DNA from: JBAXTZ01 sp037129925
Lineage (GTDB): Bacteria > Bacillota > Negativicutes > JBAXTZ01
Assembly (NCBI GenBank): GCA_037129925.1
Contig: JBAXTZ010000082.1
Coordinates: forward strand, 1 to 7,643
Direction of reading: 5' to 3'
Length of the DNA stretch: 7,643 nucleotides
The notes below the pieces were generated by a model. That model saw only the letters and a list, made by a program, of their open reading frames with translations. It was not told the DNA's origin and made no database searches. Of the stretch, positions 5,299 through 7,643 are shown piece after piece (the first letter of the stretch is position 1; every line of letters starts with the position of its first letter). The translations under genes and the position numbers were made by a program.

Positions 5299-6684
5299 AT
5301 GCAAATAATTGAAGCGCTCAATCGCGTTAATCACTGGTGGCGCACCGGATTTGTTGACCAGGCTTTTACTCCGCTAATTCAGCGCAGTGAAATCGAACGG
5401 GTTTTCTCAAACTATGAAATCAATCGGATTGGTTGTGTGTGCGGACCGCGCCGTGTGGGAAAAAGTACGTTGCTGTTTCAATGCATCAAACGTTTATTAA
5501 GTTCCGGTATCGAACCACGGCGGCTATTGTATTTTAGTTGCGATATGCCGGCGCTGGATGAGTATTCCCTCGGCGAAATAATCGATGAGTACATCAGTGG
5601 AATTCTTTCCGAAAACGATTACTCGATTATGAGTACGACTTATGTATTCATTGATGAAATACACGTAAAGAGCAATTGGCAGTTGTTCCTGAAAGATTAC
5701 TATGACCGAAAAGTAAATATCCGCTTCGTAGTTAGTGGTTCGTCAGCAGCACACCTTTATCACGACGCGCGCGAGTCGCTGCTAGGGCGCATAACCGATA
5801 TTGTCATGCTACCGGCTCGCTTCTATGACTTTGCCCGTATGTGCAATTCGCAAGTCACCGAAAATGTTCCGGCAGTTGATTTTTCACTTGACGGCGCGCT
5901 GCTATTCAAAACAATAAAACGCGACTATCCGTTCTGGTTGCACTTGAAAAACTCTCTGCAAGAAACTCTTAATGAATATCTCCTATGTGGCGGCTATCCG
6001 GAATACACTGTTTTGCGCGACATCAACGTTTGGCAGCGGTTGCTCGAGGACGAAATCATTTCGCGCGGACTTTTTAAGGATATAGTCGGCACCTATAACG
6101 TGCGCAATCCCGAGCAGCTGGTGCGATTATTGTATTTCGTGGCTGATAATCAAAATCAGGAGTTTTCCTATAACTCAATTAGCCAGACGTTAAATATCAG
6201 CGCCGATACCGTATCTTTCTATATTGATTGTTTGGACAAAGCCTTTTTCATGAACGCGTTGGACAATTATTCGACAAATGCCGGAAAAATCATTCGCAAA
6301 AACAAAAAGCTTAACGTATCAGACACCGGTCTGCGCAACGCCTTGCTTAGGTTGAGTGAGCTATCGCCCAAAGATGAAGGTATCTTAATCGAAACTGCCG
6401 TACAGCAACAGTTTCGCGCTTATGCCGAAAACAACATTGCAAAACTTTACTACTGGCGCCAAGCAGGGCGGGAAATCGACCTGATCCTCCAACAGGGAAC
6501 TGGCATCTACCCGATCGAAGTCAAATATCGCAATCAAATCGGCAGCGACTGCATAGATACGTTAAACTACTTCAAAGCCGCGCATCCCAACGCTCGCGGC
6601 GGCATGATCATCACTAAAAACACTTTTGAATACCAAAACGGAATTCTGCTCCTGCCGTTCTATATTTTTTCGTTGTTAAAATAG
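5299..6684 (+). CDS. AAA_14/DUF4143 family ATPase
   Basis: An intact 461-residue ATPase of the AAA_14-DUF4143 superfamily, whose cellular role is poorly known. The N-terminal P-loop domain has Walker A GPRRVGKST (49-57), Walker B YVFIDE (115-120, D119/E120), sensor-like VVSGSSA (144-150) and an arginine in LLGR (R164). GGYPEY (231-236) is a typical family marker. A helix-turn-helix-like stretch follows (about 285-312, YNSISQTLNISADTVSFYID). The C-terminal domain resembles the PD-(D/E)XK nuclease fold: E365, D394 in GREIDLI, then E407 and K409 in PIEVKY. The ATG has GGAGG 5 nt upstream. It is divergent from the flavodoxin-like gene, ends at a terminator (6723-6757), and faces a broken superfamily relative. 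ATP hydrolysis is expected from the motifs; nuclease activity and any defence or toxin-antitoxin-like role are inference. No partner gene is adjacent. Confidence 0.85.
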   Translation: MQIIEALNRVNHWWRTGFVDQAFTPLIQRSEIERVFSNYEINRIGCVCGPRRVGKSTLLFQCIKRLLSSGIEPRRLLYFSCDMPALDEYSLGEIIDEYISGILSENDYSIMSTTYVFIDEIHVKSNWQLFLKDYYDRKVNIRFVVSGSSAAHLYHDARESLLGRITDIVMLPARFYDFARMCNSQVTENVPAVDFSLDGALLFKTIKRDYPFWLHLKNSLQETLNEYLLCGGYPEYTVLRDINVWQRLLEDEIISRGLFKDIVGTYNVRNPEQLVRLLYFVADNQNQEFSYNSISQTLNISADTVSFYIDCLDKAFFMNALDNYSTNAGKIIRKNKKLNVSDTGLRNALLRLSELSPKDEGILIETAVQQQFRAYAENNIAKLYYWRQAGREIDLILQQGTGIYPIEVKYRNQIGSDCIDTLNYFKAAHPNARGGMIITKNTFEYQNGILLLPFYIFSLLK

Positions 6685-6722
6685 CTGATGCTGCCTGTCA
6701 ATAGCGGGCAGAAAGCTGATCT

Positions 6723-6757
6723 ATCCGCGTTCGCAGGTAACTGCGGCGCGGATTTTT
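6723..6757 (+). terminator. Intrinsic terminator of the ATPase gene
   Basis: ATCCGCGTTCGCAG (6723-6736) pairs with CTGCGGCGCGGAT (6741-6753) around a GTAA loop with one small internal bulge, followed by TTTTT (6753-6757). It lies about 40 nt after the stop codon. A weaker hairpin, CTGCC/GGCAG (6691-6695 with 6707-6711), precedes it. Confidence 0.85.
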
Positions 6758-6770
6758 GGTTTAAAATCAG

Positions 6771-7186
6771 CTACGCCGCGTATAATGGCACCGACTTGAT
6801 GGAATTTTCATAGCCGAAGTTACGCGTTGATAACCTAAGCGCGTAATCCGGGGTGTATTTTTCGCAAAACACCCCCAAACTACGTGAACGAACATTGTCT
6901 GCGGCTTTTACTTCGAGTGGATGAATTACACCCGCTTTTTCGATAACGAAGTCGATTTCAGCTATTGACTGCGATTCCCAACGCCCGGTCACAGATCTGC
7001 ACTTCATCAAAAACAATCAGCGTACTCTTTGCCTGTGCCGACGTGCGCAAATAGGCGGAGAACTCTTCGATGATGCGACGGGGTTTGAGGTCTTCAGCGA
7101 ATATTTGCCGCGCCCTGGATTATTAACGGCAACCGCCCGGCAGTTTTTTTCCATTTGTTAAGTTGTACATCAATCTTCCGCTCTAT
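6771..7186 (-). pseudogene. Broken second AAA_14/DUF4143 ATPase
   Basis: Fragments of another ATPase of the same superfamily are found in different frames. From 7186 the minus strand reads ERKIDVQLNKWKKTAGRLPL then IIQGA, the segment just before Walker A in such proteins, but GARQ is shifted by two bases and the P-loop GKT and following residues are gone. After a join, another frame reads IFAEDLKPRRIIEEFSAYL and Walker B TLIVFDEVQ, ending at CDRAL. A second join near 6980 enters a third frame, WESQSIAEIDFVIE then HPLEVKA and SLGVFCEKY, which is the C-terminal PD-(D/E)XK-like part, up to TAG (6771-6773). The likely start is ATA (7184-7186), directly after GGAGGA (7191-7196), so the ATG also seems lost. 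Most of the middle (perhaps 250 residues) is missing. An ATG-initiated 81-codon frame at 6771-7016 is only the C-terminal remnant with a spurious front. Confidence 0.85.
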
Positions 7187-7500
7187 AATTTCCTCCGATT
7201 ACAGCATCGCACCATAAAGAGCTTATGTCAATTTTAGTTGTAGCTATATACAACTTATAAGCGCTTATTTGTTTACCGCTCACTATTGGCTCAAAGCAAA
7301 TAACCACAACGGAACTTTTAACAATTCGCCACTAACGTCAAAATGGTTCTTCGAACAATTATCCAGAGTTCATTCAAGATAAACCGCAGATTTTGCCGAG
7401 TCAACTCCGGAAACATCAGGAATTTTTTCTACAAGGCTCGCACCGGGTTCGTACTGGTGCCTGTTTACATTGCGTTTTCTCAAAAACGACCCAGTGATAT
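7187..7500. other. Spacer between hsdS and the broken ATPase
   Basis: I recognise no gene in these 314 nt. There are two adjoining dyads: GTTGTA/TACAAC (7237-7242 with 7249-7254) and the palindrome ATAAGCGCTTAT (7257-7268), extended by AAC/GTT at 7252-7254 and 7271-7273. A perfect TTGACA on the minus strand (7226-7231) has no good -10 at 16-18 nt. Weak hairpins after hsdS (GCACC/GGTGC at 7440-7460; CGTTTT/AAAACG at 7473-7488) lack U-tails, so no terminator is called. A minus-strand frame (about 7380-7490) has no family resemblance. Confidence 0.5.
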
Positions 7501-7643
7501 TTACTTGTTCGCATACAACCCCGCGCACAATGGCAACAACTGTTCAAGCCGCTCGACGATACGCTGCTGCTCGGCGAGGGGAGGGAGCGGAAATGCCAAC
7601 TGTAGCAAATAGTCTTTTCCAATTCTTTGCTGACCGGCAGTGC
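7501..7643 (-). CDS. hsdS: Type I restriction-modification specificity subunit HsdS, C-terminal part (runs off the right edge)
   Basis: The last 46 codons of a gene entering from the right edge end at TAA (7501-7503). They read GQQRIGKDYLLQLAF followed by PLPPLAEQQRIVERLEQLL and PLCAGLYANK. The PLPPLAEQQRIV block followed by a heptad-like helix is the hallmark of the conserved helical region of HsdS, the subunit that recognises DNA for the type I HsdR/HsdM complex. Such blocks occur both centrally and at the C-terminus of HsdS; here a stop follows shortly, consistent with a natural C-terminus, though truncation after a central block cannot be excluded. HsdM and HsdR would be expected outside the window. 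Confidence 0.85.
   Translation of the reverse strand, partial: TAGQQRIGKDYLLQLAFPLPPLAEQQRIVERLEQLLPLCAGLYANK

Noticed and set aside
7226..7231. Perfect TTGACA on the minus strand as a promoter for the broken ATPase
   Set aside because: The hexamer 17 nt downstream is GATGCT, a poor -10, and the start point would fall on the ribosome site.
7343..7612. Plus-strand 89-codon frame
   Set aside because: It is antisense to hsdS and the spacer, with no ribosome site or similarity that I can see.
7416..7622. Minus-strand 68-codon serine/cysteine-rich frame
   Set aside because: It overlaps hsdS in another frame; the PLPPLAEQQRIV frame is the real one.

Overview
The window looks like chromosomal DNA of an anaerobic, probably endospore-forming Firmicute. 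The evidence is strong AGGAGG-type ribosome sites, GTG starts, a lipoprotein-anchored sugar-binding protein, and three promoter-like sites that match the sigma-H pattern (AGGA, 17-18 nt, GAAT). The Negativicutes/Sporomusaceae or a related clostridial group is my best guess, not a proven assignment.

Layout. Positions 1-507 (minus) hold the N-terminal 169 residues of a beta-class DNA methyltransferase that runs off the left edge. Positions 508-910 are a non-genic stretch with a possible 22-codon leader ORF, a sigma-H-like promoter and a strong terminator. Positions 911-4629 (minus) carry a complete galactose/glucose ABC importer operon in the order mglB-mglA-mglC. A roughly 109-bp MITE-like element with inverted ends sits between mglB and mglA. 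Another hairpin terminator (4731-4765) separates the operon from 4775-5053 (minus), a flavodoxin-like reductase gene that has lost about half of the family sequence in frame. Divergent from it, at 5299-6684 (plus), is an intact AAA_14/DUF4143 ATPase preceded by two 24-bp direct repeats, each containing TATAAT, and followed by a terminator. Converging on it at 6771-7186 (minus) is a second, broken member of that superfamily with a lost start codon, two large deletions and frameshifts. After about 310 nt with no recognised gene, the right edge (7501-7643, minus) holds the last 46 codons of a type I restriction specificity subunit, hsdS.

How it fits together. The mgl operon is intact and coherent: a binding lipoprotein captures galactose or glucose, MglC forms the membrane channel and MglA drives uptake with ATP. 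Its flanks are accessory DNA: restriction-modification pieces on both sides, two DUF4143 ATPases, and several genes with internal deletions. The main points for follow-up are the three similar sigma-H-like promoters, the repeated internal deletions, the MITE inside the operon and the tandem repeats in front of the ATPase gene. I did not find a clearly new multi-gene system.
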